From Bombardia bombarda (lineage: Eukaryota; Ascomycota; Sordariomycetes; Sordariales; Lasiosphaeriaceae), in NCBI GenBank assembly GCA_030512295.1, contig JAULSR010000012.1:1-64000 (forward strand): a stretch of DNA of 64,000 bases, read 5' to 3'. Below are positions 21,957 to 33,078 of this stretch, in pieces. Position 1 is the first letter of the stretch, and every line of letters begins with the position of its first letter. A model generated the notes under the pieces. The model ran no database searches, was not told the DNA's origin, and saw only the letters and a program-made list of their open reading frames with translations. Made by a program: the position numbers and the translations under genes.

Positions 21957-23626
21957 TCACCACCCCTCCACCTTACTTGCCCAAGTAGGATAGACATCCT
22001 CCCACCACTCAACACCCTTGAACCCCTTGCCCGCCTCAACCAACCACTTCTCCATCCCTCCCTCCAGCCCAAAACTGATCATCAGCACAGCATGCGTAAA
22101 CTCGTCCACCTCGTTGGGTTTGGCCTCCTCCATGATCCGCCAGCATTCGAGCGTCTGCAGAAGCAACAACAGAAACCTAGATCTTCCCGAAGACGACGAC
22201 GAAGTTCCTCCCCCGGCCATGTCCATGACCTTGACGCGCCAGGCGTAAGCAGACGGGGCGTCCCACAAGTCGCTGCCAGGACTGAACGGGGCGCCACCGG
22301 GACACATGGACCAGCCGCGCTTGATGGTCAAGTAGACGCACTGCATGTAGGTTGCCGTGAGATACAGCCGGCGAATCGACTCTGCCACGATCCAAGCGTG
22401 CCACAGCGAGGGAGTGCTGGGGTCCCTGTTGTCGTTGTTGTTGTCACCAACCACAAACGGGTTATTCCCGCCTCCCTGTCCCTGCCCCTGCCCCTGATCC
22501 CCCCCGCGTCCATATTCATATTCATACTCATCCCCGGATCCAGAAACCCCCCTCCCCCAGTAGAAGTAACCACCTCGGCCGCCACACAATCCAGCCTCGC
22601 GCTCTCCAGCATCTGCCCCGCCCACGTCTGCAGCGTGTCCACCATCTCCTCCGCCTGCGCCCTCGCCCTGATATCGCCGTCAAACAGCCTGACCAGCTGA
22701 TAGACGTACAGCGCCGTCGTCCTTGCCAGATGCGCAGACGTGTCCAGCATCACCATCCCCAAGTCCAACTCCTCACCCCCCACCCCCCCACTCCCAGAGA
22801 GAATGCTCAGCCCCCCCTGCGACGCCACCAGACCGACAGCCTTGGTGTTGACAATGTGCAGCACCGTGCGCTTGGCCTGGGGCGTGCTGGCGGCGTGGTA
22901 GGTGGCCAGGGCGGTGTAGGCGTCCTGGACGCAGTCGGGCATGTGGCCGCGGTAGAGCGAGCGGTGCGTCAGCGGGGAGTGGCCGTCGGTGGTCCAGGCG
23001 CGGGACCACTTCTGCAGGTTGGCGATGAAGCACGGGAGGGTCTCCTCGCCGAAGGGTTCGGAATAGCTGTGGTGGACGGGCGGGTCGGTGACGAGGCGGT
23101 GCTGGCGGGTGAAGGTGGAGGGGGAGAGGAACCAGCGGGGGTTGGAGAGGGGGTTGAAGTTGGTGAAGGGGGGGTGGTAGGGGGTTGTGGATGGGGTGGA
23201 GGTTGTTGCTGAGGTTGGTGGAGGGGGAGGGGCAGGAGGAGGAGGAGGAGGAGGAGGAGGGGCAGGAGGAGGAGGAGGAGGAGGAGGAGGAGGGGCAGGA
23301 GGAGGAGGAGGAGGAGGAGGAGGAGGAGGAGGAGCATGAGGTTGGGCGTCTTCGTCTGCGGATACCTCGTCGTCGTGGTCGTGGTTATGCCAGGGACAGT
23401 TCGTGGGCGCGTGCTGCTGCGAGGGACGGCGGGGCGGAGGGTAGCAGCATCGCACGCCTTTCTCCAGACAGCGGATGCATTGCGGCGCCGTCCTGTCGCA
23501 TTTCCGCTTGGATTTGGTGCAGTGCAGACACGCCTTGCGCTTGGGCGGCCTGGGGGTCCAATTGCCAGTGCCAGCGGGATTCAGATTGTTGTTATTGGTC
23601 ACGGCAGTTGGGAATTGGGGATCCAT
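21957..23626 (-). CDS. Zn2Cys6 transcription factor, frameshifted in a homopolymer
   Basis: The start is taken at the ATG at 23626 (MDPQFPTAVTNNNN); the longer frame upstream runs through a minisatellite. A fungal binuclear zinc cluster follows at about residues 30-56 (CLHCTKSKRKCDRTAPQC, then CLEKGVRC), which binds CGG half-sites in promoters. A long poly-proline/alanine stretch comes from a GGA/GGC microsatellite (about 23233-23335). The downstream regulatory region contains HSYSEPFGEETLPCFI. The frame must move by one base at a run of seven C (22499-22505). Upstream of it the frame ends MNMNMDAGG. Downstream, another frame continues NNPFVVGDNN, LWHAWIVAESIRR, DVYPTWASKVEGW and stops at 21957. 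With the shift corrected the protein is about 555 residues, a normal size. Either a pseudogene or a sequence error; I favour error. Targets are unknown. Confidence 0.7.
23233..23335. repeat. GGA/GGC microsatellite coding poly-Pro
   Basis: Imperfect ggagga arrays interrupted by ggggca lie inside the Zn2Cys6 gene. On the coding strand they give Pro runs broken by Ala. Length is probably variable between strains. Confidence 0.85.
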
Positions 23627-23710
23627 ATTTGGTATTTGGTATTTGGTATTTGGTATTTGGTTTTTGGTATTTGGTTTTTGGTATTTGGTTTTTGGTGTTT
23701 GGTATTTGGT
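23627..23710. repeat. ggtattt minisatellite upstream of the Zn2Cys6 start
   Basis: This is an irregular array of ggtattt/ggttttt words, directly upstream of the chosen ATG, so it would lie in the 5' UTR or core promoter. Confidence 0.85.
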
Positions 23711-24371
23711 TGGTATCCGCAATACTGGTTCAAGTGTTTGCGGAAATCTGGCGGGTTTTGTTCCGTCATTGCCGTCTGGCTTTGTAATTTTCACGCATAA
23801 GTCAGCGACTGTTCGGACCCGGACAGGTTTGGTTTAGCGCCGAGCTACTATTTCGCGACCGACGCGGGGCCCACCCCCCCCATCCTCGGGCGGGAAATGT
23901 GCGGGAAAGGGCGGAAAAGGGGGTCGCCCAGCCCGGATTTATCGTTGCCTGGACTCGCCATTACATCACGGCCCCGGAGATACTTGCAAATGGCAGTTAC
24001 GGACGGTTATCGCCAGCGTCCTCGCCATTTTTGATTACCAAAATGTCTCCGAAAGACAGGATTGCAAACAAGCGAGGTAGAGACCAGGAGTTAGGTGAAG
24101 AACTGAAGATGCCATCAATTACTCAGATTCACGTCAAAACATTATGCACGCTGAGATATAAAGGACGACGATATCTCACCTTCAGAGATCACTTTTTGTT
24201 TGAACCATCATCAGAAGTATCATATCCAGACACTTCAACAGTCTTTATCATCACCAAACCACCCAACCCCTTTTCCAGGTATTACCCCTATTCCATGTCA
24301 ACACAAAACCTCAGTCTGCTCACACTCCAACAGGTATCCCCACCACCACCATCACCACCACCACCACCAAA
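23627..24371. promoter_or_regulatory. Divergent intergenic region, regulator/SDR
   Basis: The Zn2Cys6 gene (-) and the SDR gene (+) are transcribed away from each other across about 745 bases. The region holds the ggtattt array, a GC-rich stretch near 23.87 kb, CT-rich sequence and a ccaccaccat run just before the SDR ATG. Divergent pairing with a regulator hints at control of the SDR gene, but this is inference only. Confidence 0.35.
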
Positions 24372-25398
24372 ATGGCAGACAACCACCCCTCAGGCTTCTC
24401 CACCGTCAACCTCTCCATCCCCACCATCAAGACCTTCCACAAGAAGCCCTACCCCGCCATCTCGCCCCTCCGCCCCGAGCTCTCCCAGGCCGGCCGCACC
24501 GTCCTCCTGACCGGCTCCACCGGCGGCATCGGCTTCGCCATCGCCCGCGCCTTCGTCCAGGCCCAAGCCGCCCGCGTCATCATCACCAGCCGCCGCGCCT
24601 CCGCCGCGGCCTCGGCCCAGGCCGCACTCACCGCCTTCGCCAAATCCATCAACTCGCCCACCGTCGCCATCGGCACCACCTCTGACGTCAGCGACCTCGC
24701 CCAGTCCGAGCAGCTCTGGGCCAAGCTTGCCTCTGACAACATCTACGTCGACGTGCTCGTGCTCAACGCCGCGTACTTTGGCGCGTCGGCGACCATCCTG
24801 AAGAGCCCGCTGGCCGCGACGTGGAACGCGTACGAGGTCAACGTGCGCACGCTGATCGACACGACCAAGCGCTTCTACGAGCAGCCGGGTGGGCAGGAGG
24901 GCAGGAAGAAGAAGTATGTGGTGAACGTGTCGACCTCTGCCATTCACAATTTCTATACTGAGGCCACGACGATGCCGCTGTATGGGGCGTCCAAGAACGC
25001 GGGCACGCTGGCGATGCAGCAGATCGCCAAGGACATTGACGTTAAGGATTTGCAGATTGTCAGCTACCATCCCGGCGGGGTGTTTACGCAGGCGACGCGG
25101 GACGCGGGGTATACTGAGGATATGATCCCGTTTGACCATGGTGAGTTCGGCTTGAGTGTGGGCTTTTTTGGGAGGGGGATGAGATTTGACTGACTGACTG
25201 ACTGACATGTGTTTGGCAGAGGACCTTCCCGGAAACTGGGGCGTCTGGGCTGCCAGTGAGGAGGCCGCGTTCTTGCATGGTCGCTTTGTGGTTGTCCATT
25301 GGGACATTGACGATCTCAAGAAAGAGGAGACGCGCAAGCTGATTGCGGCCGACCCGCACTTTTTGCAGATTGGTGTTGTCGGCGTCGACTCGATTTGA
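24372..25398 (+). CDS. Short-chain dehydrogenase/reductase
   Basis: Two exons, 24372-25140 and 25220-25398, give 315 residues. The intron (79 bp, GTGAGT...CAG) joins FDH to EDLPGNWGVWAA in frame. The N-terminus has the Rossmann nucleotide-binding motif TGSTGGIG (about residues 54-61), then VLVLNAAYFG (an NAG-type motif), NVSTSA (catalytic Ser) and YGASK (catalytic Tyr and Lys). These define classical SDR oxidoreductases using NAD(P)H. The HPGGVFT segment after the active site is typical of fungal members. The substrate cannot be deduced. The ATG is preceded by a CCACCAAA context. The regulator gene upstream is divergent. Confidence 0.85.
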
Positions 25399-25680
25399 GC
25401 CGATGGAATCAGAGCAGAGGATGAGATGGGGCGAGCTGGAACAGGAGTCCGAGCCGGGTGGGTTTGGAAAAAAGTGACAATAGACGGTACTTTGTTGTGT
25501 GACTATCTCTAAAGGTGGTAACTCACCGAGCCAAACACTGTCAGACCAAGAGTAATTCAACAAGTCCCTACCATCTATGTCACCGACCTAGGTTACCTTA
25601 GGGTTACCCACTCTCGTCTAAGCAGATCCAACACCCAGAGGGACCCTGAAAGCTGCAGTGAGTTCTGAACTGAGCAGCAC
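25399..25680. other. Intergenic
   Basis: This holds the 3' flank of the SDR gene and TACCTTAGGTTACC-type spacer. No gene seen. Confidence 0.4.
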
Positions 25681-26086
25681 GGACTGCTCAGCCATTGACG
25701 CCACGTTTGCAGAAGTTTTGGTCCTTGCCGCATATGTTCCCATATCCATAGATGCCACTGCGGGCGATGTTGGTCGTCAGGTGTTGATCGACCCAGAACG
25801 AATCCAAGCCGGCAAAAGTCCAAACTGACGGGTGGTTATGGCCTTGTAGACATCAGAGGCCCTCGGATGCGTAGCAAGGGCCGGGAAAGTCGTCCATGTG
25901 ACAGAAGTATGAGACGACACAGCCGGCGATGGAGTAAAAAGTCAAACCCTTCCTATGGTCAACATAGTGGCCGTCGCCGCATTGGTCGCCCAGCGCTTTG
26001 TTGGCGGCGTCGGTGTCGGAGCCGCTGAGCTGCTGGTTATCAGAGCATTCGATCATGTTGGCGAATACAGTCAGGTTGAGAGTCAA
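25681..26086 (-). pseudogene. Small cysteine-containing protein, disrupted
   Basis: On the minus strand the frame from 26086 reads NMIECSDNQQ, NKALGDQCGDGHYVDHRKG, GCVVSYFCHMDDFPGPCYASE and then meets a TGA at 25853. The same frame continues in phase with AGLDSFWVDQHLTTNI and ICGKDQNFCKRGVNG to a stop near 25691. Even cysteine spacing and small size suggest a small secreted protein. The segment between 25855 and 25815 also reads well in another frame (SDVYKAITTRQFG), so an indel pair or an unrecognised intron is possible. A 5' exon with a signal peptide was not found. The upstream edge is a 25-bp repeat that contains a branch-site/acceptor-like sequence. Family unrecognised. Confidence 0.35.
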
Positions 26087-26130
26087 GAACTGCAGTCAGG
26101 TTGAGAGTCAAGAACTGCAGTCAGGTTGAG
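26071..26130. repeat. 25-bp tandem repeat
   Basis: The unit tcaggttgagagtcaagaac plus tgcag occurs twice, with a partial third. On the minus strand each unit carries CTGAC and CTGCAG, so a 3' splice site may have been duplicated. Confidence 0.8.
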
Positions 26131-27469
26131 AAGTCAAGTTAGTATCACCTCCTAACCCACAAACTGTACCACCAAGCGCCCGAGAGAATTCCACGTCCAG
26201 CGACATGGATTCTCGAGTCTGCATTCTCAGGGAACACACCATCGGCTCCGCTCCTCTATTTCTCCAGCATGCCCTCTATTTCTCCAGCATGCGGTGCCAC
26301 ATTCTGTAAAATGTACGCCTCGCTCCCACCGCCTCCACTCTTCCACTCTTTCTCCCACGTATGAACCTCAGACGCCTTGGTAACTGGCACCGTTAACTGT
26401 GAAACCCAGAGCAGTAACATCGCCACAGTCTATCCCAAGTCCCACGCATTTTGAGGCTCCCGTGACGGAGACATAGACGATGTCCGCTCCCGGGTGGGTG
26501 GTTTGCGTCTGGCGCAGCTGCCCGGTATGTATTGTGGCATTTGTCGGGAATCTCGGAAACGCTGTCCCACTCAGACAGTCGCACACCGAGTGCGATCGAT
26601 GGGTCAGAGCGAAGCGCATGATGGCGAAGATGTAGGTCGAACGGTGGCGGAAGGAGAGAAAGACGACCGAGGCATGTTCGGAACTTGTTCGTCGGTTTGA
26701 GGACGCGGAAGAGGAGTTTGGCAATGCTGGCGTGGGGTTTTCGCGGCTCTTTGAGGAAGCTTGTGTGTGCTTGGCTGTGAAGAAGGCTCAGCAGACTATT
26801 GCTGCTGCGTTGGAGACACCAGACTGGACGCGGAGGCGGTTCACGCGGTGTTTCAGTGGTGGTTAATACTGTATTGAAGATTTTGGTGGGGTGATGGGCA
26901 GAGACCAAACTCACGGTGTCGAAAACGAACCGTAGGTGATATTCATGTCGGCAATGCTGCCTGGCTCACCCCTCTGTCCACCCCAGCAGTTGCAACCAAT
27001 CACTGATCCTAGGCTACCTACCTACCTACCTACCCAGCCAAACTGTCTTTGAGGGCTGCGGCACGACCCAGCGCTTGCATGAGCCAAGTCCTCTCTGCAT
27101 CGCCAAAGGCACAATAGGCTTGGGTCAATCGGACTGGTAGGCTCAATACATACTACTCAGCCTGCTGTCGCTACTCTTGTCGTCGCAAACTCGCAACTGG
27201 TCTCTCCCATCTTTTACCCCGCAGTTTCCCACATCTTTCAGAGCTGAATTGAAGCATTGATCCTTCGTCCCTATGCCCCAGAATCGGAACATTTGCGTAC
27301 CTAGTATTTCTCGCCGCTTGGACAGCAGGCATGGCAGCCATCGAAAATATCTTATCTTCCAGCGGCATTGTGGCAGTTGTCCGCACTGCGACCACACAGT
27401 ACGAGCCACCGATATCTGGAGGACGCGGTGCGGGTGCTGGTACTGCAGCCTGCGAACCGCGTTTGACTC
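26131..27469. other. Gene-poor region
   Basis: A minus-strand frame ending at 26368 finishes with ADIVYVSVTGASKCVGLG, which could be a relic of another small protein, but I cannot support a gene. Near 27.02 kb there is a run of acctacct. No other feature seen. Confidence 0.4.
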
Positions 27470-27972
27470 GACTCTACGATGCTCCATCATCCAGCACACT
27501 CGCGCAGCTGTGATCGCGTCCGAAGACGACAGTCGGCATTACACGGCCATATCATACACGTGGGGAGTACCGACATTTTCTCGTGTCCTCGCCTGCGAAA
27601 CTGGCCAAATCGAATCCCCGGGCCATCCGACATACCAGACTCCTACGTGAGAATTCACGCCCGACGTCGACACCCTGCTGCGGCACATGCGCAAGACACA
27701 TAAACCTGTTCATCGTTGGGTTGATGGTTGATGCGAACCAAGCAAGATGGTCTGGAGAAGGGAAAACAGGTCCCGCTGATGGGCGACATATACCGAGGCG
27801 CAAAAAAAGGTGCGCATCTGGCTTGGTGAAGACCAGGGGGACCAGGGGGACCAGGGGGACCAGGGGCAGGCGGCTGCAGCCACTTTCGCACTCTTGCGTC
27901 GATTGAACACAAACTACCACATGAGCGCGCAGGAGGCCGATCTTCTTGTCAGTTTCTTCCAACTGCCCGTGT
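27470..27972 (+). pseudogene. HET-domain gene relic
   Basis: Pieces of a heterokaryon-incompatibility domain follow one another in different plus frames. They are TLRCSIIQHTRA, HYTAISYTWGVP (the conserved SYTWG start of the domain), LRHMRKTHKPVHRWVDG (matching LR...WVDAICINQ), QVPLMGDIYRGAKK, KVRIWLGED and finally NTNYHMSAQEADLLVSFFQLPV. At least three frame changes and stops separate them. A 9-bp repeat (ggggaccag, four units near 27838) sits after WLGED. HET domains trigger cell death on contact between incompatible strains. This copy is dead. Confidence 0.65.
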
Positions 27973-30900
27973 AAATGGGATAGTTGTAAGTTGGATGGGT
28001 TGTAGATGGTGCAATTGTAGATGGGGCCAGACTGAGACACACGAACTCTGGGAGGGAGAAACCAAAAAAGGAGTGGTGGAGTTCTCCGTGTCGACTTCAC
28101 TGGATTCCAACCAAAGCGGCTTGCATCTTTCTTCCAGAAGGGAACGCCTCTATGTTGTACATAGTACCAATTGTCAGAAACTTGCCTCTGTGCCGGCAGA
28201 GGCTTTCAACCGAGTGTGTCAGACTTCCCTCCGTCTGGAGGTTACTTCAGCGTTTGAATCCGCTGGAAACGCTGTGCGTAGGGCTGCGGGTGCCGGCAAA
28301 GTTGGGGATTCGAACCCTGGCCAAACCGAAAAATGAGAATCAGCTACTAAATTTGCTCATTAAAGACAGCAGTCAGGAGTCGGGGGGACTGCTGCCTGAT
28401 GCCTGTCAAAAGCCGACTGGAACGCACATTGTGCTTCCTGTAATTCCGACGTGTAGCGCTGTTCCTCCGCCATGCAGGAGACCGGGGACCTACCATAGGA
28501 TGAAAATACGTACCATAACCCACCAAGTGACGCTGAGACCGGATCTCTTCTGTGCGGCTCTTTAGAAAATGGCAAACAATATTAAAGGAGCCTTTCATGG
28601 ATTCTCTACATAAGTCCAGTCCCTTGGTTACTTGGGACTTCTTCATTGGAGAGCAAGTAGCAAAGATGATGGATGCAGCGAAGCTACAAAGTGGTGGATG
28701 AAAGTACATATACATCGATGTGGGCTGCAGACCAGTCGGAACGAATGGAACCATGGCTCGGCCCAGGGGGTGGAGAATCTAAGAACTAACAAGTTTGTTG
28801 AGTTTAGTTTGCAGCTCAGCATCAAAATAAGTCGTCCACACATGGATAAGTCTGATGTTTTACTTCGAGGTGATACTACGGAACCTGTGACTACGGAACC
28901 TGTGAGTTTTGTAAAATTTTATAAAGAAAATTTTATAAAGAAAATTTTATAAAGATTTAATGGGCCCTCAAGGGCAATGATTCAAATGCACCCACCACCT
29001 CTCCGTTTCAGCTGCATTGCCCAGGCTCCCAGGGCCTGGCGCCTACGACACACCCACAGTAATTGTCGAAACGGGCATGCTGCAAAGCGCTTAAGGCCAC
29101 GCCATTATCTGCATGCAGTAGCTGGAGAAAAGACGCTGTGTACTCTGTCTTGTCCTCTTATAACTGATCAAGGTGCAGTGCCTGCGTCAAAGCAAAGCTG
29201 GCGGCGCCATCATGTCCATGGAAAGCGAAGGCTTGGAACAAGAGAGATCGAGAACAAAGTGGGACTTCAAACGACACCACCAGTATGAGCAGGGGGCATC
29301 CACCCCCGCGAGCTGTGTCACCCATCCCCACCTCTGCCAGCTCGTCAAAAGTCCCCCATCCTCAGCCAGCCCGTCAAAAGTCCCCCGTCCTCAATGGGCT
29401 GCCTCCACTTCCTTGGCATGTTGACCATGTACCCTGGACTTGAACCGCCTCAACCTGCATATATTAACTTGCTCATCAACAAGCAAACTGCATCCCATCA
29501 GAGCCTCGCAGAGAAGTAATGTTGCTCGGACTCTCTCCGAAACTTCTCCCTTCCCCAAGACAGGTAGGTATTTAGATCACTTGTGGACCGCCGCAGCTGT
29601 CACACCAAGTACTAGACACCTCTTTAGCTGAACGCTGCAACCCACATGGGTGACCGAGTATCCCGGCCACCCACTTTATGATCCTCGCCGAGGCCAATTG
29701 TCTGAAGTTGACTTGGGCGCTTAGGAGATCAAAGGCAACCAACCCCAAGATATATGAAGACAGAGTAGATATCGTGAAGCTTGAGGGCGGCGCTTCTTCG
29801 TCTCCAGCATTTGTCTCCAGCATTTGTCTCCAGCATTTGTCTTACGTTTCGTCCCCAACTTGGAGGGGATTATTTTCCTCTGCTCTTTGACCTGAAATGC
29901 TGCCTCGCCCAGAGCCCTCCGCCCTCCCTCCATCCCTCTTCCGACGAATCCTAGCGGGATCCAAGTCCGGTGGCAAATCTCCTGACAAGTCCCAGACTAG
30001 ATGTTTATCTTCTTTTTTCCAACCTCCCCGGCCTTGAGACCGACCCACGACTGCTCCGCTCGCGCTGTCAGTGGGTTACTGACCAGGCTTCAGTGCCACT
30101 AACCCGCCTCGGCTATGGAGCAGCACAAAATCCGAGTGGACACCATGGCTCGAATGACTGGGCGTCTTGAGGCGCCCTGTGTCGATGGCGTCGGAGATTT
30201 CATGACCCAAAAAAAAGGACTAGCTAGAGTACCTGTGTTGCCTGTGTCGTACTACCACACTGCAACGAGTTAGTAGTACACGCACCAGGAGGTACGTACT
30301 GTCCGACTGGAGCTTACTGCGGTACCGCAGCATTTTGCTGATGTGCCAGGGTAGCAGTGGGGTGCCCCTCTCCCTCCCTCGCGCTTCGTTCATGTCTTTT
30401 TGCTTTCTACCCCACCACCAGCGCGTACTTGCAGCTCGACGCGTTAAAAGACATCAAAATGTCTCCTTGGGAAAAAAACCTGCGGGGGAATGTATTCGGA
30501 ATTTGTGTTGTTTCCATTCCAGAAATACCCATCTTGTGTGTTCTCTGTGACAGCACCGCTTCCCCATCGTTCATAGCTCCTAACCCCAGGAACTGGATCT
30601 GGCTGCCAGGGGTTGGTGGCCTCCATCTCGCGAAACTTGATAGAGGCCTGGACTTTGGGCTACATTCCTGGCCAAATGTATCCAGGCCAGTGCCAGTGCC
30701 AGTGCCAGTGCCAGTGCCAGTGGTTTCGAGTTATTGTGGTCTATCTGCTGCCATGGCTTCCCGAACTTTCCATCTCAAAGCTTTTCTTCTGCCATAACCT
30801 CTCGAACCCCATGGAAGTCTGCCTCGGACGACCTGCATAATATTTTTGTTTGTCAAGCACAAAGAAAGAGTTGCACGGCGGTGAGGAAGCTGTCCCGTCC

Positions 30901-32778
30901 CTATTCTCTCCATGATTCGCAGCAAGGGGCCGGGGGGTCTGCGTGGGAGCTCCCCTGGACCTTGTCATTCTCAACTGTGTGGTCTCTCAACTCTCAACAT
31001 CCAACGTCCCGCTTTTTGATGTTGTTTGTTTGTTTGTTTCTTCCTCCCCATGAGTGGACATCGTTGGCATCAGCTGCCCACCACCGACAACAATACATCA
31101 CCGTCTACCCACACCTCGCGGTCCACCCACACCTCGCGGTCATGCTCAAGGGAGTGTTTCTATCCGGACATGAGCCCAAACAAACAACGTTACTGGTGGA
31201 TATGGAAGCCGATCTGGAAGTCGGAGTGTGGTTTGAGCACTCTGCAAGTACCTTTGTATTTATCTGCACCCCATGCTATCTCCCCCAAAGCTTCGCCACT
31301 GGCCAAGCCTCGGTTTGTACTCAGTTTGCCCTTTAAGATGCAGTGAAGGCTGACCTTGTTTACGTCCAGCGAGCGACAACTGCAGATACAGACGATTATA
31401 TCCTAGCTGTCCTACCTCCTACATACACCTAATAGGCTGAATGTCGTCAACACCCCCAATAGCCACCGATACCGCTTCAGTCAACAAGCACTCCCAACCT
31501 ATAAGCATCTACTGTGGCGTCAATGTTTGTTTGCCTTGCGCTCTTCACTACAGGACGCCAGGGCAGAAGCGGCCGACGGTCACACTCCTCACAACACGTC
31601 CGCTTCACATTCTATGTCACCGAGCTGACTGCCTGCATAAACACGGAAGGCGCCCTGAGGTACTGGTCAGAGAATTGCACTGTGTTATATGCCAGAGAAA
31701 GATGTCTTGAGAGATGTTTTTCGACGCTAGCAAAGTGCGAAACGAGTTTGGATTGGATCCCGTCGCCATCTGGTGGCCCAGGCTGCCCAATCCCCTTGCT
31801 TCGTATACCATCCCTCTCCCAAGCAAAGTGGGAGACTCGATGTCTCTAACACGGACTCGGAAGCATCTATTGTCGGTCATGGGGAAGTCTGTTGATGATA
31901 ATTTACCTTTGTTTTGGTGGTGGCTTGGTTGGTCCCAATGAAACCTGCTGTTCTTTGTTTGCTCGCCCCAGACTGCAGCAATGTACACGTAGTCTCATCA
32001 CAAGTTTGCATGGCGGTCGAGAAGGTTGTTGACATGAATGCGAAGATATAAGAAGATGAGTGCACGCTGCCCAGTGATAATGCCATTTCCAAGCAACGCC
32101 TTCTCGCATTCAACACGTTAAGCTCCCTTGCAAGCATATTTTCACTGTACAAGATCACCCGAGGTATGTCCCCGCAGAGATTCTCTGCAGAAAGCATTCT
32201 CGGGGCCTTCCTACAACCACAGAGCTTCTTCCCTCCTTCCTCCACAGAGCTTCTTCCCTCCTTCCTCCAAAGAGCTTCCCTCCCCCCATCCAAGGAGCTT
32301 TGATCCCTCAAAGAACTTCACTCCTCCCATACAGAGAGCTTTACCTCTTCTTCTAAAGACTTCACTTCCTCCTCTAGAGACTTCATCATAGTTGCTACCG
32401 AGAGCTTGATCTTCCTGTTTTTCAAGGATATCTCCTCTCTCCTCTCGACATGGTTCTCCCTGCTCTTCTGCAGCACACTCTCAACCACTCCCATACATAT
32501 TCCATCGTCATCATCACCTCCTACACCATGCTGTCCAGTCTACTGACGTCTACTAAGACCCGCGAAGCCATCAAGCTTGTCCCTCCCTCGGACCACTGGC
32601 TCGGCCTGTGCAGACCTCCATCTTTTGTAAGCATACTCACTTCCAGTTCTGTTACTGCATCTCCACAGACTCAAATACTAATCGATGGCCAACGTCTCAT
32701 GTGTCTAGCCAGTCAATAGCACCCCGTCTTCTTCATTGCCCTACCATACTCGCCGACCTACCTGACAGAGATCGAACC
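27973..32778. other. Long gene-poor stretch
   Basis: I found no frame with family resemblance or a credible exon structure. Visible structure is limited to short repeats: a 13-bp tctccagcatttg unit in three copies (29801-29842), ccagtg hexamers (30690-30721), attttataaagaaa duplications near 28.92 kb, and pyrimidine-rich agcttcttccctcc units (32215-32290). The last lie 500 bases before the next gene and could belong to its promoter. Confidence 0.4.
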
Positions 32779-33078
32779 ATGTGCAATCAGGCCATTCTGA
32801 CCTACGAATGTGGTTGCAAATCAGCCAGCGACTTCCTCCAGTGCAACAATATGTGGATAATCAACCCAGAGGCGCGATGCGATCATCCAATAGAAGACCG
32901 GTATAAGATCAGAAATAAATGCTACTACCACCTCACCAAGATCAGCGAGATCTCAAGAAAAACGGCAGAGGCCGAGGCCAAGGACAAGGCCAAGGACAAG
33001 GCCAAGGACCACCACCATCGCCGCGATCGCCAGGATCGCCAGCATCACCAGCGTAGCTATGGGTCATCCCGCTGCTAG
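32779..33078 (+). CDS. Small cysteine-rich protein with KD/His-rich tail
   Basis: A 99-residue ORF starts at the ATG at 32779. The N-terminal half has regularly placed cysteines (MCNQAILTYECGCKSAS, FLQCNNMW, ARCDHP, NKCYYH), a C-x7-C-x-C type arrangement suggesting metal binding. The second half is highly charged: AEAKDKAKDKAKD, then HHHRRDRQDRQHHQRS, ending in a lone Cys. There is no signal peptide. Small proteins opening with MCxxxxxxYxCGC are, as far as I recall, common and uncharacterised in Pezizomycotina. The codon pattern is protein-like and no intron is required. Function unknown. Confidence 0.6.
   Translation: MCNQAILTYECGCKSASDFLQCNNMWIINPEARCDHPIEDRYKIRNKCYYHLTKISEISRKTAEAEAKDKAKDKAKDHHHRRDRQDRQHHQRSYGSSRC

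Noticed and set aside
28299..28335. tRNA T-arm-like gggattcgaaccc
   Set aside because: No D or anticodon arm can be folded at the right distance on either strand.
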